DNA of 64,000 bases from Bradyrhizobium sp. LTSP849 (GTDB lineage: Bacteria; Pseudomonadota; Alphaproteobacteria; Rhizobiales; Xanthobacteraceae): contig NZ_JYMR01000005.1 of NCBI RefSeq assembly GCF_000938255.1, forward strand, positions 62,001 to 126,000, read 5' to 3'. The translations under genes were made by a program, and so were the position numbers. The notes below the pieces were generated by a model. That model saw nothing but the letters and a program-made list of their open reading frames with translations, was not told where the DNA came from and made no database searches. Shown here piece after piece: positions 1-8,228 of the stretch (position 1 is the first letter of the stretch; each line of letters begins with the position of its first letter).

Positions 1-1512
1 GGCTGAAAGACCTGGACGTCGCTCGGTGGGATGGCGCAAGCGAATGATCCCCCATTGCAGCGGATGGACATTCTCAAGCCTCTGGCTCAACGAGAACGTA
101 GCGAGCAGCTTCACCAGGCTACTTAAATTGACGCCGGTCGCCGCGCCCCGGAGCAGCAGCGTCTTCATGTGCTCTGGCGTATAATATAGTGCCCAGGCCT
201 CCCAATAGATCGCTTTCCACTCGTCTTCCGACATGCGGGAATGTGCGGCGCAGACATGCTCGAGGTCGTAATTGTTAAGATCGGGATCCATCGGAACTTG
301 GGCGGTCCAGAGGTTCTTGTGATCCTCGGAACCCGGCAACGGGGTCAGACAAAAGAACTCGAGTATGTCGATCGGCAGCTCGCGCTTGATAATTGCAATA
401 TCATTGCGGATCGATTCAGGTGTGTCGGCCGGAAAACCCAGGATGTACCCGGCAAGTGTGAGAATGCCCTGATCTTTCCAGGCCAGCAGCATCTTGCGAT
501 ACTCGGTGATCTTGTTTTGTCGCTTCTTCGCCGCCAGGAGATTGTCAGGATTGATGTTCTCGAGCCCGATGAATACGCGAGTCACGCCCGCGCGTTTTGC
601 TTTCTCGATAAAATTTGGAATTTTGTGACAAAGTGTGTCCACCTGGATCAGAAGCCCAAGGGGGATGCCTTGGGATTCCCGCAGCCAGATCAAGCGATCA
701 AGGATTTCTTCCCAGTGCTTGTTGCGCGCAAAGTTATCGTCGGTGATGAAATATTTGGAGACACCTTGCTTCCAGTTGCTGCGGACCAGCGCCTCGACAT
801 CGTCCGGTGTCCGGAAGCGCGACTTGCGTCCCTGCACGTTGATGATCGTGCAGAAGGAGCATTGGTAGGGGCACCCGCGTCCGGCATCGAAGCTGGTACT
901 CAGACCTAAAGTTCGTCTCACGTTCTCGATCGGCAGGAAGGGCGCAGGCGTACCTTCAATGCCGGGCAAGTCTTTGAGAAAATTGTAAGTGGGCTCCAGC
1001 CGTTGGGCAGCGGCATCCTGCAGGACGATATCGAGGCGACCTTCCGCTTCGCCAGCGAACACAGAAACCTTCATTGCGCGGCAGGCGTCCAAATCGACCG
1101 CGCTGCCGTCGAGCATCGACAGGCAACCCGAGACGTGAAAGCCGCCGATGACGACCTGAATACCGGCTTCGCGCAGCGGACGGGCGATATCGAGAGCGCG
1201 AGGATACTGGTTCGACTGCACGCCGACGAGCATGACCACGCCGAAATTGTCGTGCCGCGAAAAACGCGCCACCAGCTTTGAAATGTCAACGCGGGCGCTG
1301 AATTCGTCGATCGCCTCGATATCGATCTCAACATCGGGCCCCAGCACGCGACGTGCGTCGCTTTCCTGCGCAATTCCATAGATGCTGGCAAGCGAATTGG
1401 AGGGAATAGTCGCCCGCCACCATCGGATCACATATCCGTCTTCGCCGTAATGTGACGGTTTGATCATCACCAGCTGGAAGCGGCGTTTTGGCTGAAGAAC
1501 CGAAGCCGACAT
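1..1512 (-). CDS. B12-binding-type radical SAM protein (3' end outside window)
   Basis: The frame opens at ATG 1512 and stays open to the left edge (about 504 residues visible), so the C-terminus is missing. The start has an AAGGGAAG ribosome site about 8 bases upstream. Residues about 90-135 resemble a cobalamin-binding Rossmann-like domain (GVQSNQYPRALDIARPLREA followed by a GGFHVSG turn). A radical SAM cluster motif GRGCPYQCSFC gives C221, C225 and C228 (CxxxCxxC), which would hold a 4Fe-4S cluster and bind S-adenosylmethionine. Later segments such as FIGLENINPDNL and GYILGFPADTPESI are typical of the SAM barrel in B12-binding radical SAM proteins. Family members do methylations, hopanoid or lipid modification and other radical chemistry. 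The substrate cannot be inferred here. The family assignment is firm. Confidence 0.85.
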   Translation of the reverse strand, partial: MSASVLQPKRRFQLVMIKPSHYGEDGYVIRWWRATIPSNSLASIYGIAQESDARRVLGPDVEIDIEAIDEFSARVDISKLVARFSRHDNFGVVMLVGVQSNQYPRALDIARPLREAGIQVVIGGFHVSGCLSMLDGSAVDLDACRAMKVSVFAGEAEGRLDIVLQDAAAQRLEPTYNFLKDLPGIEGTPAPFLPIENVRRTLGLSTSFDAGRGCPYQCSFCTIINVQGRKSRFRTPDDVEALVRSNWKQGVSKYFITDDNFARNKHWEEILDRLIWLRESQGIPLGLLIQVDTLCHKIPNFIEKAKRAGVTRVFIGLENINPDNLLAAKKRQNKITEYRKMLLAWKDQGILTLAGYILGFPADTPESIRNDIAIIKRELPIDILEFFCLTPLPGSEDHKNLWTAQVPMDPDLNNYDLEHVCAAHSRMSEDEWKAIYWEAWALYYTPEHMKTLLLRGAATGVNLSSLVKLLATFSLSQRLENVHPLQWGIIRLRHPTERRPGLSA

Positions 1513-1744
1513 CAATCGCTTCCCTTTTTGAGACTTTTGCAGCCTAGCACATCCCGGCAGCGAGTGTTGCTCAGCTTTGGGCCAAAAGCCGAGATCCGTC
1601 AAAGTGGTGGCGACCTCCATTACGGGCCCACGAGCAGACTCATCCAAGCCGCAGTCCTATTCGATGATCTGGTCGGCATGGCCGAGCAGTGACAGGGGCA
1701 ATGTCAGGCCGAGCGACTTGGCTGCCTTTCGACCGATGGTCAAT

Positions 1745-2062
1745 TCAAACGCCGCGGGTTGCCTTTGCAGTCCACACTCGCTCCCGAATGACGCTGCAAA
1801 TCTGGAACTTGAATTCGTTGAAAAAGGCCTCGACCCCGCGCCGCTTTGCCTTGGCGTGCTCGGGATCGATCCGCCATTGATGAAGCGCTTCCTCGGTCTC
1901 GAATTCGACGATCGTCACTCGCTCTCCATCGTCCGCAACAAAGCCCTTGTGCGAGATGTAGCCAGGTATTGCTTGCGCCAGTTCACTCATGCGCTTTGCC
2001 ATCGGCGCATATTCATCCTGCACGCCGGGATTCAGCCGCGTGCGAAAGACAGTGACGATCAT
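1745..2062 (-). CDS. Antibiotic biosynthesis monooxygenase (ABM) domain protein
   Basis: A 105-residue protein consisting of essentially one ABM/dimeric alpha-beta barrel domain. The N-terminus MIVTVFRTRLNPG forms the first strand, followed by a helix (EYAPMAKRMSELAQAIPG) and the characteristic GYISHKGFVADDGERVTIVEFET strand pair. ABM proteins are small cytoplasmic dimers; some are cofactor-free quinone-forming monooxygenases or haem-degrading enzymes, many have no known reaction. It lies between the radical SAM gene (same strand, 232 bases away) and a LysR gene read divergently from 2218, which could regulate it. No catalytic residue distinguishes a specific activity. Confidence 0.8.
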   Translation of the reverse strand: MIVTVFRTRLNPGVQDEYAPMAKRMSELAQAIPGYISHKGFVADDGERVTIVEFETEEALHQWRIDPEHAKAKRRGVEAFFNEFKFQICSVIRERVWTAKATRGV

Positions 2063-2217
2063 CAGACAAGCTCCTGTGTGTGACGAACTTTGTTCACCGC
2101 CTTTGCGGCAGTCATCGCCTGGTCGGCAGCGCCATCGTCCGTGCCGCGATCTTTACGTGAGGCGTATCATCACATATAATGAATAATTATGATCTAGTTG
2201 ATCACGTTGAGAGATAT

Positions 2218-3096
2218 ATGGATCTGTCGGATCTGCGGATATTCGTCGCTGTTGTGCGCGAAGGCGGTGTGACCCGCGCGGCTGAACGGCTGCATCGCGT
2301 TCAGTCCAATGTGACAACCCGTATCCGGCAGCTGGAAGAGGATCTCGGCGTAGCCCTCTTCATTCGAGAGGGTAAGCGTTTTCATCTGGCCCCCCAGGGG
2401 CAGGTGCTGTTTGGCTACGCCAATCGCCTGCTCGCGCTTGCGGACGAAACACGCGATGCCCTGCAAGACGCAAAACCACGCGGCACGTTCCGCCTCGGCG
2501 CGATGGAAAGCACGGCGGCTGTCAGGCTGCCGGGACTGCTCAGCGAATACCACCAACGGCATCCAGGCGTCGTTCTGGAGCTTCGCACCGGCAATCCACA
2601 GTTTCTCGCGAGCGCCATTCTCGCCGGCGATCTCGATGCAGCGCTTGTTGCCGAACCCATCGCCGATGAGCCATTTGAGAAGGTGCTCGCCTTCGAGGAG
2701 GAGTTGGTGATTATTGCGGCCGCCAATCATCCGCCGATCGGTAAGAAGGGCAGCAACCTGCCACGTACCATCATCGTCTTCGAACACGGATGCCCGCATC
2801 GCAAGCGTCTTGAAGACTGGTACGCAAGGCGCAACGAAATGCCGGAACGCATGATCGAACTGGCGTCGTATCACGCCATGCTGGGCTGCGTCGTTGCGGG
2901 CATGGGCGTCGCCCTGATTCCCAAAAGCGTTCTCACCACTTTTCCAGACAGAAGGCTTTTGAGCGTCCACCCCTTGGGACGAACGGAGAACCGGGCGTGG
3001 ACAGTGCTCATCTGGCGCAGGGGAGCGGGCTCGGCGAACGTTCAGGCCTTGAAGGAGATCTTGCAGGGCTCCCGGTTGGCAGTCAGAGGGCAGTAA
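2218..3096 (+). CDS. LysR-family transcriptional regulator
   Basis: A 292-residue LysR regulator with the usual layout: N-terminal winged helix-turn-helix (MDLSDLRIFVAVVREGGVTR, then AAERLHRVQSNVTTRIRQLE) at residues 1-60 and a periplasmic-binding-protein-like effector domain behind it (from about 90: FRLGAMESTAAVRLPGLL). I place the start at ATG 2218 because a GAGAG ribosome site lies 5-6 bases upstream and LysR proteins normally begin a few residues before this motif; an in-frame ATG at 2179 would add 13 unusual residues. It is divergent from the ABM gene and upstream, on the same strand, of the P450-like gene at 3316; either could be its target. The effector is unknown. Confidence 0.9.
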   Translation: MDLSDLRIFVAVVREGGVTRAAERLHRVQSNVTTRIRQLEEDLGVALFIREGKRFHLAPQGQVLFGYANRLLALADETRDALQDAKPRGTFRLGAMESTAAVRLPGLLSEYHQRHPGVVLELRTGNPQFLASAILAGDLDAALVAEPIADEPFEKVLAFEEELVIIAAANHPPIGKKGSNLPRTIIVFEHGCPHRKRLEDWYARRNEMPERMIELASYHAMLGCVVAGMGVALIPKSVLTTFPDRRLLSVHPLGRTENRAWTVLIWRRGAGSANVQALKEILQGSRLAVRGQ

Positions 3097-3315
3097 AGAC
3101 AGCCACGGCAGACGCGCGCTCAGACTTGGGTTTTGACCGCGTCATTCAGAATCTCAGAGGTGCTTCATCGCAAGCAGCCCAGGGTTTTTGCTGATGTCCG
3201 CACCTTCCGAAGTTCGATTGAATCGGCATCTTCATGCGCGCCTCGTTCCGGGCGAGCAAGTCTGTAAAGAACCGTCATACCCGGGCGAGGAGTTGCCACC
3301 AGGGAGTTTAGGCCT

Positions 3316-4959
3316 ATGCCCCAGCCGTTCGAAGATGGCGCCTCTGCAAGCTCAAAGTCCTTGGAAGGCTCGGCGGATCATCTTTCTCCTCTCTCCATAG
3401 AAAGACGAATGCTCCTCATGGGCACCGCGGCTCTTGCTGCAGGCGGGCTCTCCACTCAGGCGTCTGCTGCGCCTCAGGCTCCTGACCTCTCCGCGGCCTT
3501 GGCGAAATTCCGCGCTACGATCCCAAGTCACTTCGACCGCGACTACGTCGACAACGCAGTGGTCCCGTTCTTTCTCGGCAGCATCTTCGCCGGCGAGCGA
3601 CCGATCCTTCCCATGATCGACCTTCCTCTCACCAAACAGGACGCGATCCCTTGGGACTTTTGGGGAATGCTCTACCAAGATTGGAAGCCGACCCCTTCGG
3701 ACGGCGTGACAGTTTTCCTCGAGGGGCTCGAGAATCGCGGCGCCAACAACCTGCGCAAGCGTATCTATTTCACCGGCGTCACTCCCGACCTTTATGTTCC
3801 GAAGTATCAGGCCAAGGTCGTCGCGTTTTTCGACACGCTTCTTGACCCCAAGTATGCCGACAAGCCTTTCATGCGCCACTACCTCGACCATTTTTGGGAT
3901 ATCTATTGGGATCTGCACCTCGGCGTGAAGGGCGAGGCCGTACCGCCTCAAGTCCGCGCGATCGGAGAAGCCTTCAACACGGTGCTCGCCTTTCGCAATC
4001 CATTGCAGGAGATCGTATACGAAAACTATATGACCGTGAGGGCGCTTCGGCCGTTCCTTGCAAAATGGATTGATGCGAGGCTGGACGACATCGCGAACGA
4101 AAGGGTTTCCAATCCCGACAAGACCATCGCCTATTACTGGCTCAGGAATGCGGGCGACGGAAAGCATTTTGCCAAGAAAGACGTTGTCTTTGAATGCTTC
4201 CACAATTTCGTAGCGCTGAGCCAATGGGGAAACTCCATCTTCGGCATCATGACGCGCCTGAACCAGAACGGAGGGGATCAAGCGGTGCGAGCGGCCTTCC
4301 AAAAGACGATGAGCGGGAACTTCGACAATGCGAGCGGAGCGCCTTATACGCCCCTCGAGCTTCTGGTGATGGAGTTCTTCCGCACTATCTCGCCGAACGG
4401 CGGCAGTATTTCGGCGGTCACGGACACGCGCGCCTCGTCCTTCTACGGCGGCTCTCCATTCGCCCAGTTCGGTGTGCCCTACGAGCGGCACTCATACATG
4501 AATACGCCCCATACCGAGACGAGCTTCGACCCGCGTCTGTGGAAGGAGCCTGAGCGGTTCGACCCTCAGCGGTACCTGGGCGTGCCGACCAGCGCCCAGA
4601 TCGATGAGGCAAAATGCAAGCAGATCGGTCTGCCGCGTTGCCCCTTCGACATTACGACGCTTCCGGTAAGTGACGGGCGGAAAACCGGCATCACCAACAG
4701 CGGCTTCGGCACAGTGTTTGCCGTGTCGGAAGGAAAGCCGGCACCAGTTTGCGATTATGCTGGATTCGCCCCGTTCGGCTTCGGTTATCGACGTTGTCCC
4801 GGCGAGCAGCTGACAATCGACGTGTTCGGAGATTTTCTCCGCAAGGTATGGCGCGACAAGATCGTCTTCCACAATCTCAATCAGTCAAGACCTGGAAAGG
4901 TTCCGGTTGGGCCCGGCGCGGTGATCGACGATGACATCGGGTTCTCGAGATCTGCCTAG
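3316..4959 (+). CDS. Cytochrome-P450-like haemoprotein with twin-arginine signal
   Basis: A 547-residue protein with P450 landmarks: K-helix ExxR (E353-F-F-R356), the PERF-type stretch WKEPERFDPQRYLG, and the haem loop FAPFGFGYRRCPGEQ with the axial cysteine at C494. Two things are odd. First, residues 28-51 look like a Tat signal peptide: IERRMLLMG with R30-R31, then a hydrophobic run and an ASA/AP cleavage region; bacterial P450s are normally cytosolic. Second, the I-helix region (FHNFVALSQW, about 295-304) lacks the usual acid-threonine oxygen-activation pair and instead has an Asn-Phe pattern like peroxide-using P450s such as the CYP74 group. A peroxidase, isomerase or lyase activity on a (lipid) hydroperoxide is therefore possible, as inference. 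No redox partner gene is adjacent. AGGGAG about 10 bases upstream supports the start. Confidence 0.75.
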   Translation: MPQPFEDGASASSKSLEGSADHLSPLSIERRMLLMGTAALAAGGLSTQASAAPQAPDLSAALAKFRATIPSHFDRDYVDNAVVPFFLGSIFAGERPILPMIDLPLTKQDAIPWDFWGMLYQDWKPTPSDGVTVFLEGLENRGANNLRKRIYFTGVTPDLYVPKYQAKVVAFFDTLLDPKYADKPFMRHYLDHFWDIYWDLHLGVKGEAVPPQVRAIGEAFNTVLAFRNPLQEIVYENYMTVRALRPFLAKWIDARLDDIANERVSNPDKTIAYYWLRNAGDGKHFAKKDVVFECFHNFVALSQWGNSIFGIMTRLNQNGGDQAVRAAFQKTMSGNFDNASGAPYTPLELLVMEFFRTISPNGGSISAVTDTRASSFYGGSPFAQFGVPYERHSYMNTPHTETSFDPRLWKEPERFDPQRYLGVPTSAQIDEAKCKQIGLPRCPFDITTLPVSDGRKTGITNSGFGTVFAVSEGKPAPVCDYAGFAPFGFGYRRCPGEQLTIDVFGDFLRKVWRDKIVFHNLNQSRPGKVPVGPGAVIDDDIGFSRSA

Positions 4960-5202
4960 CGCGTCTCTCCGAAACGCGCGCCCGCAATGCGTCGGCACGT
5001 TGCGAGAGGCTCGACTTGAGATCGGCTATCAACTCGACCTTCGCGCGGTCGGCGCCATCATCGAATTCTGCCCGTGTTTTGCCCGACGAGTCAAACTTCG
5101 TTGTCGCAACCGCTCAAGTCATGCCGGGCGAAATTGTTGAGCAATTTCTACTTTGCATGGGGTTGTTTTCGAGTTTTTTGCTGGCGCGGCCGGACGCCGA
5201 GG

Positions 5203-6033
5203 TTATTTCCCTGAAAACTGCGGCTTGCGCTTCTCCATGAAGGCTTGCCGGCCCTCGCGGAAATCCGCTGAGTCCATGCAGGCGGTGCCGATCGTCTTGA
5301 TCGCGTCCATGTCGCGCCCGCTTTCGTCCTTCAGCACTTGCGCGATGGTGATCTTGGCCGCCTTGATCGCGAGCGGTGCATTGGTAGAGATCGTTTCCGC
5401 AATCAGCATCGTCTCGCCCCAGAGCTGATCGTCCGGGACCATCCGCTCGATCAGGCCGATGCGCAGTGCCTCCGCCGCGTCGATGCGTATGCCCGTGTAC
5501 ATCAACAGCCGCGCCCAGGACGGTCCGACCAGCGACACCAGGTGCCGCAATCCGTCAAAGCCATAGGCGATGCCGAGCCTGGCCGCGGGAATGCCGAACT
5601 GGCTGCTCTGCGCGGCGATGCGGATATCTGCGAGCATCGCGACCTGCATGCCACCGCCAAGACAAAAACCCTGGATGCAGGCGATCGTCGGCTTGGGGTA
5701 GTCGGCGAGCAGGGCGCGCTGGGCGGCGCTGCGTTTGCCATATTCCTCTGACGCGGCGGCGTTGTGGCGGGTCTTCTCGAACTGGCTGATGTCGGCGCCC
5801 GAGACGAACGCCTTGCCGCCGGCGCCACGCAGGATCACGACGCGCACCGCATCGTCGTCGCGCAGGCTGGTCAGCGCCTCGCCAAATCCCTCCCACATCT
5901 CCAGCGACATCGCATTGCGCTTGTCGGGATTGTTGAAGGTGATCACGCCGACGCCGTCAGCGGTGTGTGTGATGATCTTGCCGTCGGCGTAGGAGATTTC
6001 ATGGGAGAGATCAGGCATCGCGCGCTCGCTCAT
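5203..6033 (-). CDS. Enoyl-CoA hydratase/isomerase family protein (crotonase)
   Basis: A 276-residue crotonase-superfamily protein. It shows the CoA-binding and first oxyanion-hole segment GAGGKAFVSGADISQFEKT and the second GFCLGGGMQVAMLADIRIA, followed by the family C-terminal helices (EALRIGLIERMVPDD). These enzymes act in the cytoplasm on acyl-CoA thioesters, typically hydrating 2-enoyl-CoA in beta-oxidation or aromatic and branched-chain acid degradation; the precise substrate cannot be read. M1 at 6033 has only a weak ribosome site; an ATG five codons later (6018) is an alternative. It appears monocistronic, with an L,D-transpeptidase gene upstream on the same strand 104 bases away. A second crotonase lies at 45688-46482. 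Confidence 0.9.
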   Translation of the reverse strand: MSERAMPDLSHEISYADGKIITHTADGVGVITFNNPDKRNAMSLEMWEGFGEALTSLRDDDAVRVVILRGAGGKAFVSGADISQFEKTRHNAAASEEYGKRSAAQRALLADYPKPTIACIQGFCLGGGMQVAMLADIRIAAQSSQFGIPAARLGIAYGFDGLRHLVSLVGPSWARLLMYTGIRIDAAEALRIGLIERMVPDDQLWGETMLIAETISTNAPLAIKAAKITIAQVLKDESGRDMDAIKTIGTACMDSADFREGRQAFMEKRKPQFSGK

Positions 6034-6137
6034 ATTTGGCGAGGCGTAATGTGCGACTTTGGCGCGGCCGGGGTCAACCGCGGCGGGGCGAGGGGGTCCG
6101 CACCCGCCTGTGCCGCGATTGCATGGCGCGCTCGCGC

Positions 6138-7448
6138 CTACTGCGCCATATGCGCGGTCAGCGGATGGTTGCCGGCATTGCTGAAGAACGCAGCCTCCTC
6201 GGCGGTGGCCTCCAGCAATTGCTCGTCCTGGTTATAGACGTCGTTGCGGAACTGGATGGTCTGGTCCTTGGTCATCCAGGCCGTGAGATAGATCCAGGCC
6301 ACCGGCACCTTCTTGGCCATGGCGACCTCCAGATGCTGCCCGGTGGCAATCTCCGTGTCGATCGCAGCGCGGGTCCATTTCGGCTGGTCCTTGAGCAGCC
6401 AGGCGGCGAGATCTCGCACATTGTCGACGCGCGAGCAGCCGTGGGAATCGAAGCGGTAGTCGTCGCTGAACAGATTGCGCTGGTTGGTGTCGTGCATGTA
6501 GACCGAATAGGAATTCGGCATGTCGATCTTCACGGCGCCGAGTGCGTTGAACGTGCCGTTCTGCTGGCGCACGGTAAAGTTCGGCGTATGCGTGCCCGAC
6601 CAGTCGACCGAATGTGGATCGATCGGATTGTCGTGGCCGTCGAGCACCTCCATGTGCATGCGCGACAAATAGGTCGGATCCTTGCGCATATGCGCGGAGA
6701 TTTCGGTCTTGGCGATCGAGGACGGCACCGTCCAGGTCGGATTGAGGACGACACCGGTGATCTGCGCCGTCAGCGTCGGCGACGGCTTTTCGGTCTTGCC
6801 GACGATCACGCGATAGCGCCGCACCACAACGTCGTTCTCGACCGCTTCGGCAAAGGCGGCTGGGATGTTGACCACGACATAGCGCTGGCCGAAGCTGAAA
6901 TTGGTGTTCTCGAGCCGCTCGAGCGAGGCCTCGAGCTGACGGATGCGCTTCTGCACCGTCACGTTCATCGCCGCGAGCGTGCGCGGCGTCATCATGCCGG
7001 TCGGCGCAAGGCTGTGGCGCGCCTGGAAGCGCTTCACGGCGTCTGCGATATCCTGGTCGAAGGCGCCGCTCGCCTTGTCCGCGGCAAGGTCACTGGTGAG
7101 GATCAGCCGCTTGCGCAACAACTCGTCATTGGCGCCCTGGACGCCGAGGGTGAACTTTGCGTCCGCAGGGATCGCCGGCCAGCCGCCGCGCACCGCGAGA
7201 TCGGAATAGCTGAGCGCCGCGTCCTTGATGCGCTGGGCGGTGCCCTCGTCATAGGTCGGTTCATGCGTCAGCGCCAGTGCCGCGGCCGTGCGGCTCTCCG
7301 CCGTCGAAGCCGGTGTCGCGACGGCTGCTTTTGGCGCGGCCGGGGCTGCCTGCTTGGGGCCGGCCTGGCCCGTGGTCTCGGTTTGCGCGAGCGCCGAGGC
7401 GCTCGCAAACAGGCCCATGGCAATGATCACGGCATGGCGCTTCAGCAT
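6138..7448 (-). CDS. L,D-transpeptidase (YkuD family) with peptidoglycan-binding domain
   Basis: A 436-residue exported cell-wall enzyme. The start at ATG 7448 has GGGGAAG about 9 bases upstream and gives a clean signal peptide (MLKRHAVIIAMGLFASASA then LAQ); ATG 7466 is an alternative. A peptidoglycan-binding helical region (DIADAVKRFQARHSLAPTGM) precedes the catalytic YkuD domain, which begins near VVVNIPAAFAEAVE and contains the active-site motif SHGCSRV with the nucleophilic cysteine. The arrangement and length resemble the YcbB/LdtD group, which makes 3-3 cross-links between meso-diaminopimelate residues in the periplasm using tetrapeptide stems. Rhizobiales, which grow at the pole, encode many such enzymes. 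No operon partner. Confidence 0.9.
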   Translation of the reverse strand: MLKRHAVIIAMGLFASASALAQTETTGQAGPKQAAPAAPKAAVATPASTAESRTAAALALTHEPTYDEGTAQRIKDAALSYSDLAVRGGWPAIPADAKFTLGVQGANDELLRKRLILTSDLAADKASGAFDQDIADAVKRFQARHSLAPTGMMTPRTLAAMNVTVQKRIRQLEASLERLENTNFSFGQRYVVVNIPAAFAEAVENDVVVRRYRVIVGKTEKPSPTLTAQITGVVLNPTWTVPSSIAKTEISAHMRKDPTYLSRMHMEVLDGHDNPIDPHSVDWSGTHTPNFTVRQQNGTFNALGAVKIDMPNSYSVYMHDTNQRNLFSDDYRFDSHGCSRVDNVRDLAAWLLKDQPKWTRAAIDTEIATGQHLEVAMAKKVPVAWIYLTAWMTKDQTIQFRNDVYNQDEQLLEATAEEAAFFSNAGNHPLTAHMAQ

Positions 7449-7827
7449 GTGTCTTGTCTTCCCCATCAGGCAATTCCCGGCCGCCGTGCTGCGTGCGCCG
7501 ATTCGCAAAATCGGCGGGAAGCTAGGGCATCAGGGTTGCGGTCCCATTAAGCACGGCGCATCGAGGCCCTCGCGCATCCAACGCGGAGGCTCTCGAGTAG
7601 GTCGCAACGAGGTCAAGACGGGTTCGCGAAAAACCGCGACGAATGGCAACAAGAGCCAAGAAAAAGGGGCGGCGAGGCCGCCCCGAGAACCTTGCGCCGC
7701 GCGCCGATAGCGCGCGCGGGCCCAACTCTGATCCACCAGGCCCGATCCAGTCGGTCTCGCCCAATCCGGCCGCGCCCCCCGACGCGGCGGATTGAACATC
7801 GATCTGAGAGGCCAGACCGTCGCTCGA
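7449..7827. other. Gene-free stretch between L,D-transpeptidase and XRE regulator
   Basis: No protein-coding signal is convincing. The only clear structure is the minus-strand terminator at 7659-7684 serving the XRE gene. The promoter of the L,D-transpeptidase should lie in the lower part (about 7450-7600), but I cannot point to clear -35/-10 hexamers. Confidence 0.5.
7659..7684 (-). terminator. Intrinsic terminator downstream of the XRE regulator
   Basis: Read on the minus strand: an 8-bp perfect G+C stem (GGGGCGGC paired with GCCGCCCC, 3-base loop) followed directly by TTTTTCTT. It lies 144 bases past the stop of the XRE gene at 7828 and in the right orientation to end that transcript (LysR-XRE pair). 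Confidence 0.75.
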
Positions 7828-8220
7828 TCAGGCTTCGTTCGCCGCGATCGATTCCATCAGCGAGACGAGCTGACGCTGCACCGTCTGATCCTTGATCTTG
7901 CTGTAGGCGCGCAGCAGCCGGAGGCTGAAGGCGCTGTCGAGGAAGAGCAGGCTCTCGACTTCGCGGGCCTTGTTGTCGCCGTCATAGAAGAAGGTCACGG
8001 GCACATCGAGGGCGGTGGCGATCTGCTGAAGACGAGCCGCGCCGACACGATTGACGCCCTTCTCGTATTTCTGGACCTGCTGGAAGCTGACGCCGAGCTT
8101 GTCGCCGAGCTCAGCCTGCGAGATCTTCATCTCGACGCGCCGCAGACGGATCCGTTTGCCCAGCTCAATGTCCGGCTTGCCGGCACTGCGCTGCTTCATT
8201 CTTTTCGCCGCTGTTTTCAT
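7828..8220 (-). CDS. XRE-family helix-turn-helix regulator (PraR-like)
   Basis: A 130-residue cytoplasmic regulator. The N-terminal third is a Cro/CI-type HTH (LGKRIRLRRVEMKISQAELG, then DKLGVSFQQVQKYEKG); the C-terminal part (ESLLFLDSAFSLRLLRAYSK, IKDQTVQRQLVSLMESIA) is the helical tail common in small rhizobial XRE regulators such as PraR/PhrR, several of which affect symbiosis, quorum sensing or metal and stress responses. The start is set at ATG 8220 because GGTGAGA lies 8 bases upstream; a GTG at 8232 overlaps the stop of the LysR gene as GTGA and would add four residues. Translational coupling with that LysR gene is likely. Target genes are unknown. Confidence 0.85.
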   Translation of the reverse strand: MKTAAKRMKQRSAGKPDIELGKRIRLRRVEMKISQAELGDKLGVSFQQVQKYEKGVNRVGAARLQQIATALDVPVTFFYDGDNKAREVESLLFLDSAFSLRLLRAYSKIKDQTVQRQLVSLMESIAANEA

Positions 8221-8228
8221 ACTAGTTC

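Noticed and set aside
1577..2083. Open frame of 168 codons on the plus strand
   Set aside because: Antisense to the ABM-domain gene, which has clear family sequence.
4960..5202. Short frames between the P450-like gene and the crotonase gene
   Set aside because: No domain, no start signal, overlapping each other.
6036..7550. Open frame of 504 codons on the plus strand
   Set aside because: Antisense to the L,D-transpeptidase, which has the SHGCSRV catalytic motif and a signal peptide; the plus-strand product is His/Arg-rich with no domain.
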